A stretch of 64,000 nt of DNA from Colwellia sp. 20A7 (GCF_009832865.1 NZ_CP047130.1:3224001-3288000), one strand, 5' to 3'. Counted from the stretch's first letter, positions 38,548 to 47,504 are shown. Numbers and translations: made by a program. Notes: a model not told the origin generated them from the sequence alone.

Positions 38548-40440
38548 TTGCCAAACATAGATACCACAAAACCAACTCAAAATTTCGATAGTGAAGCCTT
38601 TTTAAACTCAGTTACAGAGCAAGCTGGTGTTTATCGGATGTATAACGCTGCGCAAACAGTTATTTATGTTGGCAAAGCAAAGCATCTTAAAAAACGTTTG
38701 AGCAGTTATTTTCGTAAAGATGTAGGTTCGGTAAAAACAAAAGCATTAGTTAATCAAATTTGCGCCATAGACGTCACTGTTACTCATACAGAAGGCGAAG
38801 CATTAATTCTTGAAAATAATTATATTAAAAAATATCAGCCTAAATATAATATTTTACTTAGAGATGATAAGTCTTACCCATATCTATTAATTACTCACCA
38901 TAAACACCCTAAACTTGGCCTACATCGCGGAGGAAAACGTACTAAGGGTGATTATTTTGGTCCCTACCCTACGGTAGGTGCCGTTTGGGAGAGTCTACGC
39001 TTAATGCAAAAGATCTTTCCTATTCGACAATGTGAAGATAGTTATTATAGAGCAAGATCACGACCTTGTTTGCAATATCAATTGGGACGTTGTTTAGCTC
39101 CTTGTGTTGACAAAATATCTGAAGAAAACTACCAACAGCAAGTTGACTTAGCCAAACTATTTTTAAAAGGAAAAAGCTCATTGGTTATTGAGCAGCTTGT
39201 TGAAAAAATGGAGTTATCTAGCAGTCAGTTAGATTTCGAACAAGCGGCTAAATATAGAGATCAAATAACTACATTACGTAAAGTACAACAACAACAATAT
39301 GTTAGTGGTATAGCAGCAGAAATGGATGTTATTGGTTTATTTCGGCTTAAAACCCAAGTTTGTATTCATTTACTTTGTATTCGAGACCATAAAATATTGG
39401 GCAGTAAAAGCTACTTCCCTGCTGTGCCTAATGACACGAGTGACGAAGAAGTTATACAAGCATTTATTGGTCAACATTATTTAGGAAATGAACTCGGTAG
39501 TGGAACAAACGAAGGGATGATCCCGAAAGAAATTATAGCTCCTTGTGATTTTGAGCAACTTACAGAAATAGCAGTATTATTATCAAAACAATCTGAACAT
39601 GAAGTTAAAATATCAACAAAAATCAGATCAGAGCGCAGACAATACTTAAAACTAGCCGCGACCAATGCACAAACGGCTTTGATTACAAGAAACAGCCACA
39701 AAGAATCGATGCAAGCTAGATTTGCCGCTTTAAATGAAGTTTTTGAATTACCAAATGGTATTAACCGAATAGAATGTTTTGATATTAGCCACACCATGGG
39801 GCAGCAAACAGTAGCATCCAACGTTGTTTTTAACCAAGAAGGTCCACTTAAATCTGATTATCGTCGATATAATGTCTATGGTATTACACCGGGTGATGAT
39901 TACGCTGCAATGGCTTTTGCCTTAAATAAACGTTATGGAAAAATAAAATCAACCGATATTGAAGCATTAAAGAAGTTACCCGACATCGTTTTTATTGATG
40001 GCGGTAAGGGTCAATTAGCAAAAGCTGAAGAATTTTTTGCACAATTAAGTTCAGAACAATCGCTTGAAAGAATTCCTTTGCTTGTTGGCGTAGCTAAAGG
40101 TGAATCTAGAAAACCAGGCTTAGAAACATTAATACTAGCAGGCTCTCACCAATTAATATCATTACCTGGTACCTCACCTGCTTTACACCTGGTACAACAT
40201 ATACGTGATGAATCACACCGCTTTGCAATTACAGGCCATAGAGCCAAAAGACAGAAAGCGGCTAAGAAGTCAGTATTAGAAACTATTGAAGGAATTGGCG
40301 CGAAGAAACGCCAAGCACTTCTTGCCCACTTAGGTGGAATTCAGGAAGTAAATAAAGCTGATGTGAGTGAATTAGAAAAAGTTCCGGGTATTAGTATCGT
40401 ACTTGCCCAAAATATTTATGATGCTTTACACAATAAGTGA
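38548..40440 (+). CDS. uvrC: Excinuclease ABC subunit C
   Basis: UvrC makes both incisions in nucleotide excision repair. The order is a GIY-YIG nuclease (GVYRMYNAAQTVIYVGKAK), a Cys-rich part (RSRPCLQYQLGRCLAPC), a UVR motif near residue 210, the RNase H-like nuclease (ECFDISHTMG, VFIDGGKGQL) and a C-terminal helix-hairpin-helix pair. The start is TTG at 38548. No ATG or GTG exists upstream of the conserved NFDSEAFLNSVT start region. Length is 630 residues. Confidence 0.97.
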   Translation: MPNIDTTKPTQNFDSEAFLNSVTEQAGVYRMYNAAQTVIYVGKAKHLKKRLSSYFRKDVGSVKTKALVNQICAIDVTVTHTEGEALILENNYIKKYQPKYNILLRDDKSYPYLLITHHKHPKLGLHRGGKRTKGDYFGPYPTVGAVWESLRLMQKIFPIRQCEDSYYRARSRPCLQYQLGRCLAPCVDKISEENYQQQVDLAKLFLKGKSSLVIEQLVEKMELSSSQLDFEQAAKYRDQITTLRKVQQQQYVSGIAAEMDVIGLFRLKTQVCIHLLCIRDHKILGSKSYFPAVPNDTSDEEVIQAFIGQHYLGNELGSGTNEGMIPKEIIAPCDFEQLTEIAVLLSKQSEHEVKISTKIRSERRQYLKLAATNAQTALITRNSHKESMQARFAALNEVFELPNGINRIECFDISHTMGQQTVASNVVFNQEGPLKSDYRRYNVYGITPGDDYAAMAFALNKRYGKIKSTDIEALKKLPDIVFIDGGKGQLAKAEEFFAQLSSEQSLERIPLLVGVAKGESRKPGLETLILAGSHQLISLPGTSPALHLVQHIRDESHRFAITGHRAKRQKAAKKSVLETIEGIGAKKRQALLAHLGGIQEVNKADVSELEKVPGISIVLAQNIYDALHNK

Positions 40441-40516
40441 CTATATCTAACTACGGATACTGTGTAGAATAAAACTCAGAACTTTTGCTGTTAAATCTTT
40501 AACTAAAATAAAAACT

Positions 40517-41095
40517 ATGTGGACATTACCCAACCAAATAACCTTATTTCGGATCATTTTGATTCCCGTTTTCCTTATTATTTTCTATTTACCTTTATCT
40601 TGGAGCCACTTTGGTGCCTTTGTAGTGTTTTGGACGGCTTCAGTTAGCGACGCATTAGATGGGTATTTAGCACGAAAATTAAATCAATCCTCAGCTTTTG
40701 GTGCTTTTATTGACCCCGTAGCCGATAAATTGATGGTAGTAGCAGCTTTAGTCATGATAGTACAAGACTATCAGAATTGGTTAATCGCTATTCCAGCAAT
40801 AATTATGATTGCGCGTGAAATTTTTATTAGTGCTTTAAGAGAATTCATGTCATCTCGTGGCAAACGCGACGTTATTGCCGTGTCTGATATGGGGAAATAT
40901 AAAACTGCAGCTCAAATGTTGGGGATTATGGGGTTAATATGGCGACCAGATTACGACATTCCGTTAATTTTATTTTATTTACCGCATGAAGTTATCAATT
41001 ATGCCGCATACTTTTTCTATGCGATTGCCACTATTTTAACTATTTCAACCTTAGTAAGTTACTTTAAAGCAGCTTGGCCTGAGCTAAAAAGATAA
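40517..41095 (+). CDS. pgsA: CDP-diacylglycerol-glycerol-3-phosphate 3-phosphatidyltransferase
   Basis: PgsA makes phosphatidylglycerol phosphate at the inner membrane. The CDP-alcohol phosphotransferase signature is VSDALDGYLARKLNQSSAFGAFIDPVADK, with all conserved Asp and Gly residues. It has 192 residues with several membrane segments. It follows uvrC in the conserved uvrY-uvrC-pgsA order, and tRNA-Gly, Cys and Leu follow as in E. coli. Confidence 0.97.
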   Translation: MWTLPNQITLFRIILIPVFLIIFYLPLSWSHFGAFVVFWTASVSDALDGYLARKLNQSSAFGAFIDPVADKLMVVAALVMIVQDYQNWLIAIPAIIMIAREIFISALREFMSSRGKRDVIAVSDMGKYKTAAQMLGIMGLIWRPDYDIPLILFYLPHEVINYAAYFFYAIATILTISTLVSYFKAAWPELKR

Positions 41096-41183
41096 TAGTT
41101 TGGTTGCTTTTGATTACTTTTGATTGCTATAGCATCAAATTAGCTGCTTTTTGAGCAGTCGAATTAAAAAAGTTATTTATTAG

Positions 41184-41211
41184 TTGACTGTAACTTAATA
41201 CGCTGTAGAAT
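41184..41211 (+). promoter_or_regulatory. Promoter of the first tRNA group
   Basis: TTGACT and TAGAAT are separated by 16 bases, with a G/C-rich GCG after the -10, as in stable RNA promoters. The first tRNA-Gly begins 33 bases downstream. Confidence 0.7.
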
Positions 41212-41243
41212 GCGTTTTCGTTGACAGGGAGTCAACAGATGAA

Positions 41244-41319
41244 GCGGCTGTAGCTCAGCTGGTAGAGCATCACGTTGCCAACGTGAATGTCACGAGTTCG
41301 AGTCTCGTTAGCCGCTCCA
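41244..41319 (+). tRNA. tRNA-Gly (GCC)
   Basis: A 76-base cloverleaf with acceptor GCGGCTG, anticodon loop TTGCCAA (anticodon GCC), T-loop TTCGAGT and encoded CCA. It is identical to two further copies downstream. Confidence 0.98.
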
Positions 41320-41380
41320 ATCTTTAACTTGATAAAAGTTAAGTTCCAAAGGATTACACCTCGACTCGTGTTGATAAAAT

Positions 41381-41454
41381 GGCGGGTTGGCAGAATGGCT
41401 ATGCAGCGGATTGCAAATCCGTGGACCTCGGTTCGACTCCGGGACCCGCCTCCA
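41381..41454 (+). tRNA. tRNA-Cys (GCA)
   Basis: A 74-base tRNA with acceptor GGCGGGT, anticodon loop TTGCAAA (GCA) and encoded CCA, in the glyW-cysT-leuZ order known from E. coli. Confidence 0.98.
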
Positions 41455-41458
41455 TTGT

Positions 41459-41543
41459 GCCCGGGTGGTGGAATTGGTAGACACAAGGGATTTAAAATCC
41501 CTCGCCGAAAAGCGTGCCGGTTCAAGTCCGGCTCCGGGTACCA
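41459..41543 (+). tRNA. tRNA-Leu (TAA)
   Basis: An 85-base class II tRNA with acceptor GCCCGGG, anticodon TAA in a TTTAAAA loop, a long variable arm (TCGCCGAAAAGCG) and encoded CCA. A second copy lies at 41978. Confidence 0.98.
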
Positions 41544-41596
41544 TTTCATCAACAGATGTTGAGAGTAAAAAAAAGTAAAAAAAGTGTGTTTTATAC

Positions 41597-41625
41597 TTGG
41601 CAAAGTAAATTAGATACGCTAGAAT
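41597..41625 (+). promoter_or_regulatory. Promoter of the second tRNA group
   Basis: TTGGCA and TAGAAT are separated by 17 bases and followed by GCGCGC. The ACGCTAGAATGCG context resembles the first tRNA promoter (ACGCTGTAGAATGCG), which suggests the promoter was duplicated with the tRNA genes. Confidence 0.7.
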
Positions 41626-41667
41626 GCGCGCTCATTTTTAACGAAATGAATGTGAAAACAAAGTGAA

Positions 41668-41743
41668 GCGGCTGTAGCTCAGCTGGTAGAGCATCACGTT
41701 GCCAACGTGAATGTCACGAGTTCGAGTCTCGTTAGCCGCTCCA
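41668..41743 (+). tRNA. tRNA-Gly (GCC), second copy
   Basis: A 76-base sequence identical to the tRNA-Gly at 41244, with anticodon GCC and encoded CCA. Confidence 0.98.
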
Positions 41744-41794
41744 ATTTTTGTTTTAAAAGTAAGTTTTAAAAGTAAAATGTAATAGTTTAATGAA

Positions 41795-41870
41795 GCGGCT
41801 GTAGCTCAGCTGGTAGAGCATCACGTTGCCAACGTGAATGTCACGAGTTCGAGTCTCGTTAGCCGCTCCA
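41795..41870 (+). tRNA. tRNA-Gly (GCC), third copy
   Basis: A 76-base sequence identical to the two copies upstream. The 51-base spacer contains the doubled AAGTTTTAAAAGTAA, a sign of local duplication. Confidence 0.98.
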
Positions 41871-41977
41871 AACTTTTATAATATTATGGTAAGTTACCTG
41901 TCAGCAATGACAAATAATATTATAAAGAGTAGGTACCAACCTACTATAAAAATACTCCCCTTATCGAAAGATATAAT

Positions 41978-42062
41978 GCCCGGGTGGTGGAATTGGTAGA
42001 CACAAGGGATTTAAAATCCCTCGCCGAAAAGCGTGCCGGTTCAAGTCCGGCTCCGGGTACCA
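41978..42062 (+). tRNA. tRNA-Leu (TAA), second copy
   Basis: An 85-base copy identical to the tRNA-Leu at 41459. No tRNA-Cys lies between this Leu and the preceding Gly, so the duplicated group lost or never had it. Confidence 0.98.
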
Positions 42063-42297
42063 TCTTTAAGATAGTGATATACTATTTATATCACTCTAAT
42101 ACTCTTTTATTATAATACTGAGTATAATAATCACTCCCCTTATTTATCAATTAATAGTTTCAGCTAATAATTAATATTATCTTATTAAATAAAAATATAC
42201 TTTTATAAAATATAACTTCTTAAATTTTCAATTTTTCAATTTTAATTTCCATTATTCTTACTCCATTATTTTACCTTATTTTCACTTATATTATAGT

Positions 42298-42462
42298 TAT
42301 ACCAATCTCACTAACTATGTGCTCATTCCTACTTGCTAAAATCATCAACAACATCGTTATTTATTTAATAATTAGAACAACTAGTTATTGAAATAAATGC
42401 CTTCTATTTGGCCATTTTTTCTACTTATAAAATTGTTCGCTTAATTAATGAAACTGGTATTA
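42298..42462 (-). repeat. Foldback repeat element, copy B
   Basis: This is the reverse complement of copy A (32175-32341) with scattered substitutions. Both terminal repeats (TATACCAATCTCACTAAC on the left, its partner ending ACTGGTATTA on the right) and the central hairpin are kept. It lies 55 bases upstream of the cytochrome c' gene. The preceding 42063-42297 is AT-rich and has no other feature. Confidence 0.8.
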
Positions 42463-42517
42463 ACTCCTGGTGACTTTAATGGTAAAGTTTATTCTTAATT
42501 CATAGAGAGGATAAACC

Positions 42518-42991
42518 ATGAAATTAGCTTCAACAAAAATCATCACTGTATGCGCACTTGTTTTTGCAACCAATAGTGCTATTGCCACACCAGCAACGTC
42601 TGAAAAGCACGCTAACAAAGCTAACGACTTACGCCATGCCGTATTCACTATGCTTGGAGCAAATATGGGCGCATTAGGTGCTATGGCTAAGGGAAAAATC
42701 CCATTTGATGCAAAAATTGTGGAAAAAAACTCAATTCGTATTAATCAGTTATCATTCATGATCGCTGATTACACAAGTACTGATACAAGCGCTTATAAAG
42801 TCGACACTACAGCTTTACCAGACGTTTGGACTAAACGTGAAGCCTTTGAAAAAAGAATTAATGATTTAACAGTAGCATCTGAAAAGCTTGTTAAAGTATC
42901 TACATCAGGTGATGAGTCTGCAATTAAAGCAGCTATTGGCGGTGTAGGAAAGACATGCGGCGGATGTCACGATAACTTTAGAGAAGAATAA
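42518..42991 (+). CDS. Cytochrome c' family protein
   Basis: A 157-residue periplasmic haem protein. A signal peptide ends near residue 24 (ATNSAIATPA), and the haem-binding CGGCH sits close to the C-terminus, as in class II cytochromes c (c'). Members bind nitric oxide or carry electrons, and the role here is not shown. It converges with a cytochrome b561 gene, and the two commonly occur together. Confidence 0.88.
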   Translation: MKLASTKIITVCALVFATNSAIATPATSEKHANKANDLRHAVFTMLGANMGALGAMAKGKIPFDAKIVEKNSIRINQLSFMIADYTSTDTSAYKVDTTALPDVWTKREAFEKRINDLTVASEKLVKVSTSGDESAIKAAIGGVGKTCGGCHDNFREE

Positions 42992-43034
42992 CATCAAGCC
43001 TGTCCTGTAAAGATATAGGCTAATATAGCTATAT

Positions 43035-43075
43035 GAGGCCTGAGTAACATTTATTTTGTTATTCAGGCCTTTTTG
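43035..43075. terminator. Bidirectional terminator between cytochrome genes
   Basis: An AGGCCTGAGTAACA / TGTTATTCAGGCCT stem (one mismatch) is followed by a T run. It lies between the converging cytochrome c' and b561 genes. Confidence 0.9.
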
Positions 43076-43081
43076 TTTGTA

Positions 43082-43774
43082 CTAATAATAAAATTCTTCT
43101 TCCACTGGTACATTCAAGACTAACAACCAATACAAAAATACGGCTACACCTAGAATAATAACTAGCGCTAAAAATAATCTAGAAGATTTAATACCTTTGG
43201 TATTTTCAGTACCATCACTTTGTTTATACCCAGTGATCATTGGCACAATCAAGTTTGCTTTTTTCACAAGTAAGTAATAAAAAGCAGCCGCTATATGTAA
43301 TACAGATACAGCAATAATAATATCAAAAACATTATGATGTATTAATGACATAATACTTTGAATCGAACTACTCGCACTTGAATAGTAAGGTCCTGAGGTA
43401 AAAATATCGTCATTCATGAATAATCCACTAACCGCTTGTGATAAAACTGACGTCAACATAAACACGACCATTAGTCCGCCAAGTGGATTATGGCCAACAG
43501 TAGTATAATTTTTTTCTTGTTTGAAGTTTTTTAAATAGTATAAAAGCGATTTTTTATTGGGAATAAATTGAGCGAACTTTGCATAGCGAGTGCCAAATAT
43601 CCCCCATATTATGCGAAATATGATCAAACCTAAAATAAAATAGCCAATTTTTAAATGCCAATCTATTAAGTTTCGTTCGCCATCTGATGTATACCAAGCA
43701 GCAAAAAGTGAAGTAACAAGAGACCAATGAAATAGCCTAACAGGAAGATCCCAAACTAATAATTTATTTTTCAT
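43082..43774 (-). CDS. Cytochrome b561-type membrane protein
   Basis: A 230-residue integral membrane protein of the prokaryotic cytochrome b561 family. It begins LVWDLPVRLFHWSL, giving a haem-ligand histidine, and has DWHLKIGYFILGL, GHNPLGGLMVV and LIHHNVFDIIIAVSVLHIAAAF with further histidines. Four to five hydrophobic segments are visible. It probably passes electrons from quinols to the periplasmic cytochrome c' encoded opposite, which is inferred from the pairing. Confidence 0.88.
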   Translation of the reverse strand: MKNKLLVWDLPVRLFHWSLVTSLFAAWYTSDGERNLIDWHLKIGYFILGLIIFRIIWGIFGTRYAKFAQFIPNKKSLLYYLKNFKQEKNYTTVGHNPLGGLMVVFMLTSVLSQAVSGLFMNDDIFTSGPYYSSASSSIQSIMSLIHHNVFDIIIAVSVLHIAAAFYYLLVKKANLIVPMITGYKQSDGTENTKGIKSSRLFLALVIILGVAVFLYWLLVLNVPVEEEFYY

Positions 43775-43893
43775 TATTTAATTCATGTTGAACAACGATA
43801 ATAATATTATAAATAATGAACAACTATTGTGAAACCTCTTATTTGTTAAAAGTACTTAGTCATAAGTAGTTATCTCGCTATCAACTTATTATT

Positions 43894-44112
43894 CTACTTT
43901 TTAATTATTGTTGTATCTGGATGAATAGTATTCTCAATAACTTTGAGCGTTTCTCCATTATCCCCACAATCTTTTATAATAAGCCCTAAAGGGCCTTTTA
44001 TAGATGAATTTTCGTTATCAAAGTCAATATATAAATCATTAACTTGGGTAAAATCCATAGCTAACAATGACTGAAAAGCTATTCCTTCACTTCTCTTACC
44101 TCTAGAGCCAAC
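43894..44112 (-). pseudogene. Orphan 3' gene fragment of unknown family
   Basis: A minus-strand frame of 72 codons ends in TAG at 43894 and looks protein-like (FTQVNDLYIDFDNENSSIKG, then PLGLIIKDCGDNGETLKVIE). Upstream it is closed by in-frame stops at once, near 44113, and the transposase gene begins soon after. It could be a 54-residue gene from the ATG at 44058, but there is no ribosome site, so a broken 3' end is more likely. I do not recognise the family. Confidence 0.4.
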
Positions 44113-44195
44113 TTATCAAGCCACCCATTTTAACGTGGATGAAATTCAAACCATAAACTACACTTGATTTACCTTGATTAAATCTGGTGATTATT

Positions 44196-45176
44196 ATGCC
44201 TAAGCCACGTTCGCAACAAATTAGTTTATCCGATACGCCGTATTATCATATTTGCAGTCGCACGGTACGAAAGGCTTTTTTGTGTGGGATAGACAAGGAA
44301 ACAGGTGTTAGTTACGAGCATAGGCGAGCCTGGATTGAGAAACGAACATTTCAATTAGCGAACGTGTTTGCCATCGACATTTGCGCACATGCCGTGATGC
44401 ATAATCATTTACACCTCGTATTACATGTAGATAGTGAACAAGCTAAAGGCTGGACAACAGCTGAGGTACTACAACGTTGGCACAAGTTATTTAAAGGCAC
44501 ACTACTAACTCAACAATATCAAATGAAACAATCGCTTGATAAATTTCAACTGACCATGGTCAAAAGCACGGAAGATATCTATAGGAGCCGCCTTATTGAT
44601 ATCAGTTGGTTTATGCGCTCGCTTAATGAGCCAATTGCTCGAAAAGCAAATCAAGAAGATAAGTGTACAGGTCACTTCTGGGAAGGGCGTTTTAAATCGC
44701 AAGCATTGTTAGATGAAGGTGCAATATTGTCATGCATGGCGTATGTTGATTTAAACCCTGTGCGCGCTGGTATTGCAGCCACACCAGAGCAATCTAACTT
44801 CACCAGTATTAAACTACGGATAAAAGCGGCGATAAAAGGTCAACAACCAGCCTCGTTATTGCCCTTTACAGACAATGAACACAAAGACAAAAGAACAGGC
44901 TTATGCTTTAACTTAAAAGACTATCTCACCTTAGTGGATGAAACAGGGCGTGTACTTCGTGATGATAAACCTGGTGCTATTAACAGTAAAACCGCAAGCA
45001 TTCTAACAAGGCTGCATATCAGTGATGAAAGTTGGTTAAAACTGACCACTAATTTTGAAGGTATCTTTACGGGTGCAGTAGGTACCGTTGAGCATTTATG
45101 CGAGTTTAGCGAGCATGTCGGTTTGCAACGTACACATGGAATAAGCAATGCACGAGCCTGTTTGGATAGCGCATAA
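44196..45176 (+). CDS. REP-associated tyrosine transposase-like protein (RAYT, Y1 family)
   Basis: A 326-residue protein of the IS200/Y1 transposase group found as single-copy RAYT genes. It begins PRSQQISLSDTPYYHICSRTVRKAFLCG, has the HUH metal motif in MHNHLHLVLHVD, and FWEGRFKSQALLDEGAILSCMAYVDLNPVRAGI holding the later conserved part. ATG at 44196 is preferred over GTG at 44187 by similarity to the second copy. It is intact. A decayed relative lies at 46920-47314 on the other strand, with a Fic gene between. No clear REP palindromes flank it, apart from a 14-bp palindrome (TTATGTCGACATAA, 45212). Confidence 0.88.
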   Translation: MPKPRSQQISLSDTPYYHICSRTVRKAFLCGIDKETGVSYEHRRAWIEKRTFQLANVFAIDICAHAVMHNHLHLVLHVDSEQAKGWTTAEVLQRWHKLFKGTLLTQQYQMKQSLDKFQLTMVKSTEDIYRSRLIDISWFMRSLNEPIARKANQEDKCTGHFWEGRFKSQALLDEGAILSCMAYVDLNPVRAGIAATPEQSNFTSIKLRIKAAIKGQQPASLLPFTDNEHKDKRTGLCFNLKDYLTLVDETGRVLRDDKPGAINSKTASILTRLHISDESWLKLTTNFEGIFTGAVGTVEHLCEFSEHVGLQRTHGISNARACLDSA

Positions 45177-45448
45177 CACCACACCATAAGACGTTAGTTA
45201 TTTAATTTTATGTTATGTCGACATAACGACTTTAACTCGGCTTAAATCCAACCATTTCACCAACATTCATAATATGTCAGCGAATAATCTTAATTTCCTC
45301 GAATTAATAGATATTTAAGTAACTAAAAAAATATCGATAGGCTTTTCATTCTCGCCTGTCGTTATTATGGGTGGCATGATTATTACATGATTATTATGAT
45401 TATTTTCTGAGCTCTCACCCTTTGCATGGTAACGGGGACAGATGTACA

Positions 45449-46471
45449 TTAAATTAACCGGTACTTTTGTAGCTTGCTATTCGGTTTTTCAGGAATAGTC
45501 ATTTCAATTAAAGCGGCATCCATCGCTGGTTTAAGGTAGCGCTCTCTAAAGTGCTTGCGATCTTTAAGTTTCAACTTTTCTTGTAATTGCTTTCTATTTA
45601 AAGATATATCAGATTGACTTAATACATTTATCAAAGCTTTAACTTGTGGTGTTTCTTGTGGGGTTGTGTTTTTTTCTATTGGCGTCTGTGATCGTGCAGG
45701 TTCTTTATTTAAAAATAAGCTATTGCCTACTTTTAAAATAGTACTTAAGGTATTTTCGAGAATGTACTCGATGAAAACTGAAGAATCACCCGTGTCGGTA
45801 CTTTCATTTATTGCACTATTATACTGCTGTTTAGTTGCCTCTATAAATTTTTCTACAGGAAATAATATAAATAACGGATTCCATTGCTTAAGTATTTTAG
45901 ATTGCCATAAAGAGGCGATGCGACTATTACCTTCAACAAAAGGGTGGATAAATTTAAGTTCGTAGTGAAATACTGAGCTTTTTATTAGCGGGTGTTCAGT
46001 CGATGTAGACAACCAGCTAAAAAGATCTTCCATCATCTGTGGAATATGTAAAGCTTGCGGGGCCACTTTCAATTTATTGCTATTGATAGTGTTACTCGTC
46101 CGATAGTTATCAGTTGTATTTTCTTGAGACAATATAAGCATTTTATGTGCTGTCAAAAAATCATCGCATAAATTAATATCCCAATTATTCATCTGTTCAT
46201 AGACTTCAATTGAATTATTTACTTTTTTGATTATTTCATCAGATAAATCAATGTCGTCTTTATGATGAATTGTGTTTATCTGCGCCTTTGTCAAGGTAAC
46301 ATTGTCAGTAAGTAACGCATTTTTAACGTGTTTTACCATAGCATCTTGCTTACTTTGCAAGATATCTTTTTCGTTGTACATTATAGAGAATTTGCCGATA
46401 GCTTCTGCAATATCTGAAATATAATGAATGATTTTTGATGTGACTGTAAACGGAGGTTGAAATTGACTCAT
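45449..46471 (-). CDS. Divergent Fic family protein
   Basis: Fic proteins transfer AMP or other phosphoryl groups to target proteins. This 340-residue protein has the Fic core, but the active loop reads HPFVEGNSRIASLW instead of HPFxDGNGRxGRLW. Histidine, Asn and the first Arg remain, while the Gly and last Arg are replaced by Ser. The N-terminal helix that normally carries the inhibitory (S/T)xxxE(G/N) motif reads KNALLTDNVTL and lacks the glutamate. The C-terminal part (about 280-340) resembles a winged helix. It sits alone between two transposase genes, suggesting acquisition. Activity and target are unknown. Confidence 0.8.
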   Translation of the reverse strand: MSQFQPPFTVTSKIIHYISDIAEAIGKFSIMYNEKDILQSKQDAMVKHVKNALLTDNVTLTKAQINTIHHKDDIDLSDEIIKKVNNSIEVYEQMNNWDINLCDDFLTAHKMLILSQENTTDNYRTSNTINSNKLKVAPQALHIPQMMEDLFSWLSTSTEHPLIKSSVFHYELKFIHPFVEGNSRIASLWQSKILKQWNPLFILFPVEKFIEATKQQYNSAINESTDTGDSSVFIEYILENTLSTILKVGNSLFLNKEPARSQTPIEKNTTPQETPQVKALINVLSQSDISLNRKQLQEKLKLKDRKHFRERYLKPAMDAALIEMTIPEKPNSKLQKYRLI

Positions 46472-46919
46472 GACATAATAAATTTTAAGCTTTGATTCTA
46501 CCTACAAGATACGCTAATCAAGAGGGTTAGTATAATTAAAATTCTTAATTAACCTTAACTTTAGATAATGTTAGAACTATTTATTCATCGAGTAAATAGG
46601 TTTTTTGACTGAAAACGATTGAAAGTAAACAAGATGGGTCACTGTGTCATGCTTATTGTGCTTGTAACCTTTCGTTGGAATTACTTAATATGAGTCTAAA
46701 ACTTTCGTTATCATCGAAGACAAGCTGTAATCAAAATGTTAAATAGGAGGCTAAGATTACTGATTTATTCGGTATTAGCACATTACCTCTAGGCATTGAT
46801 AAATGGTACATATAGATGGGGGGCCTTAAGATATATTTGATTGTGGTAGTTAGGTGTTTTGATAAGTTGTGTGTATCTAAATCCTTTTATTCGACGACCA
46901 TATTAAGCATTAACATCGA
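46472..46919. other. Intergenic region between Fic gene and decayed transposase
   Basis: No open gene or RNA is recognised here. A G-rich run (GATGGGGGGCC) lies at 46814-46824. The sequence looks like degraded DNA between accessory genes. Confidence 0.4.
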
Positions 46920-47314
46920 ACGATAACCAACTAATTAACACCGTTTCGAGCAAAGAAGTCATCAGGTAGTCAGAGATTTCTCCTCCTCGACAATATTACT
47001 GTGTTAAGAGTGTGCTTTTAAATAACTGATACCAACGCTCAAGTACTGCTTTTGTTGACCATCTTTTTGCAGTTTCTTCATCGATAAATAATACCGTGTA
47101 TGTATGGTTACTCATAATAGCGTAAACGCAAACATCAATAACAAACACCTGCGTTAGGCTAAGTAATTTATCTTCTACCCAACCTCGCCTGTGGTCAAAA
47201 TTTTTTCCTGTGTTTTTATCTTCACCGCACAAAAAAGGCACGACGAACACAACGAGAAATACAGTGATAATAAGGGGAATCAGCTAAGCTAATGAGTTTT
47301 CTGGCGGTTGTCAT
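46920..47314 (-). pseudogene. Decayed RAYT-type transposase
   Basis: The minus strand from ATG 47314 reads ISLADSPYYHCISRCVRRAF, the start of a RAYT. It then shifts frame at a run of six T (five would keep the frame) and continues as LCGEDKNTGKNFDHRRGWVE up to FKSTLLTQ. There a TAA stop (46998) stands where the intact copy has CAA. Faint similarity continues to about 46920. The HUH histidine pair reads NHTYTV, having lost the second histidine. It is a broken paralogue of the gene at 44196. Confidence 0.8.
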
Positions 47315-47504
47315 GAAAGACCTTTCACTTACAGGTTGTTTATTAACCTTAGTTGATAAGTCTGTGTTGTTCAAATTTAACCCACTGCCCTGCTTCATAT
47401 TTTTAATTAATCAACTAGATTATTTGATTTATTAGCCTTTGTTTGTCTTGCTTGAGTATATTCAAGTGGCTCTATTCTTCTCATCAGTTAATAAATGAGC
47501 ACAA

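Noticed and set aside
41232..41603. Several frames of 60-120 codons on both strands over the tRNA-Gly/Cys/Leu genes
   Set aside because: They are translations of tRNA genes, recurrent false genes in such regions.
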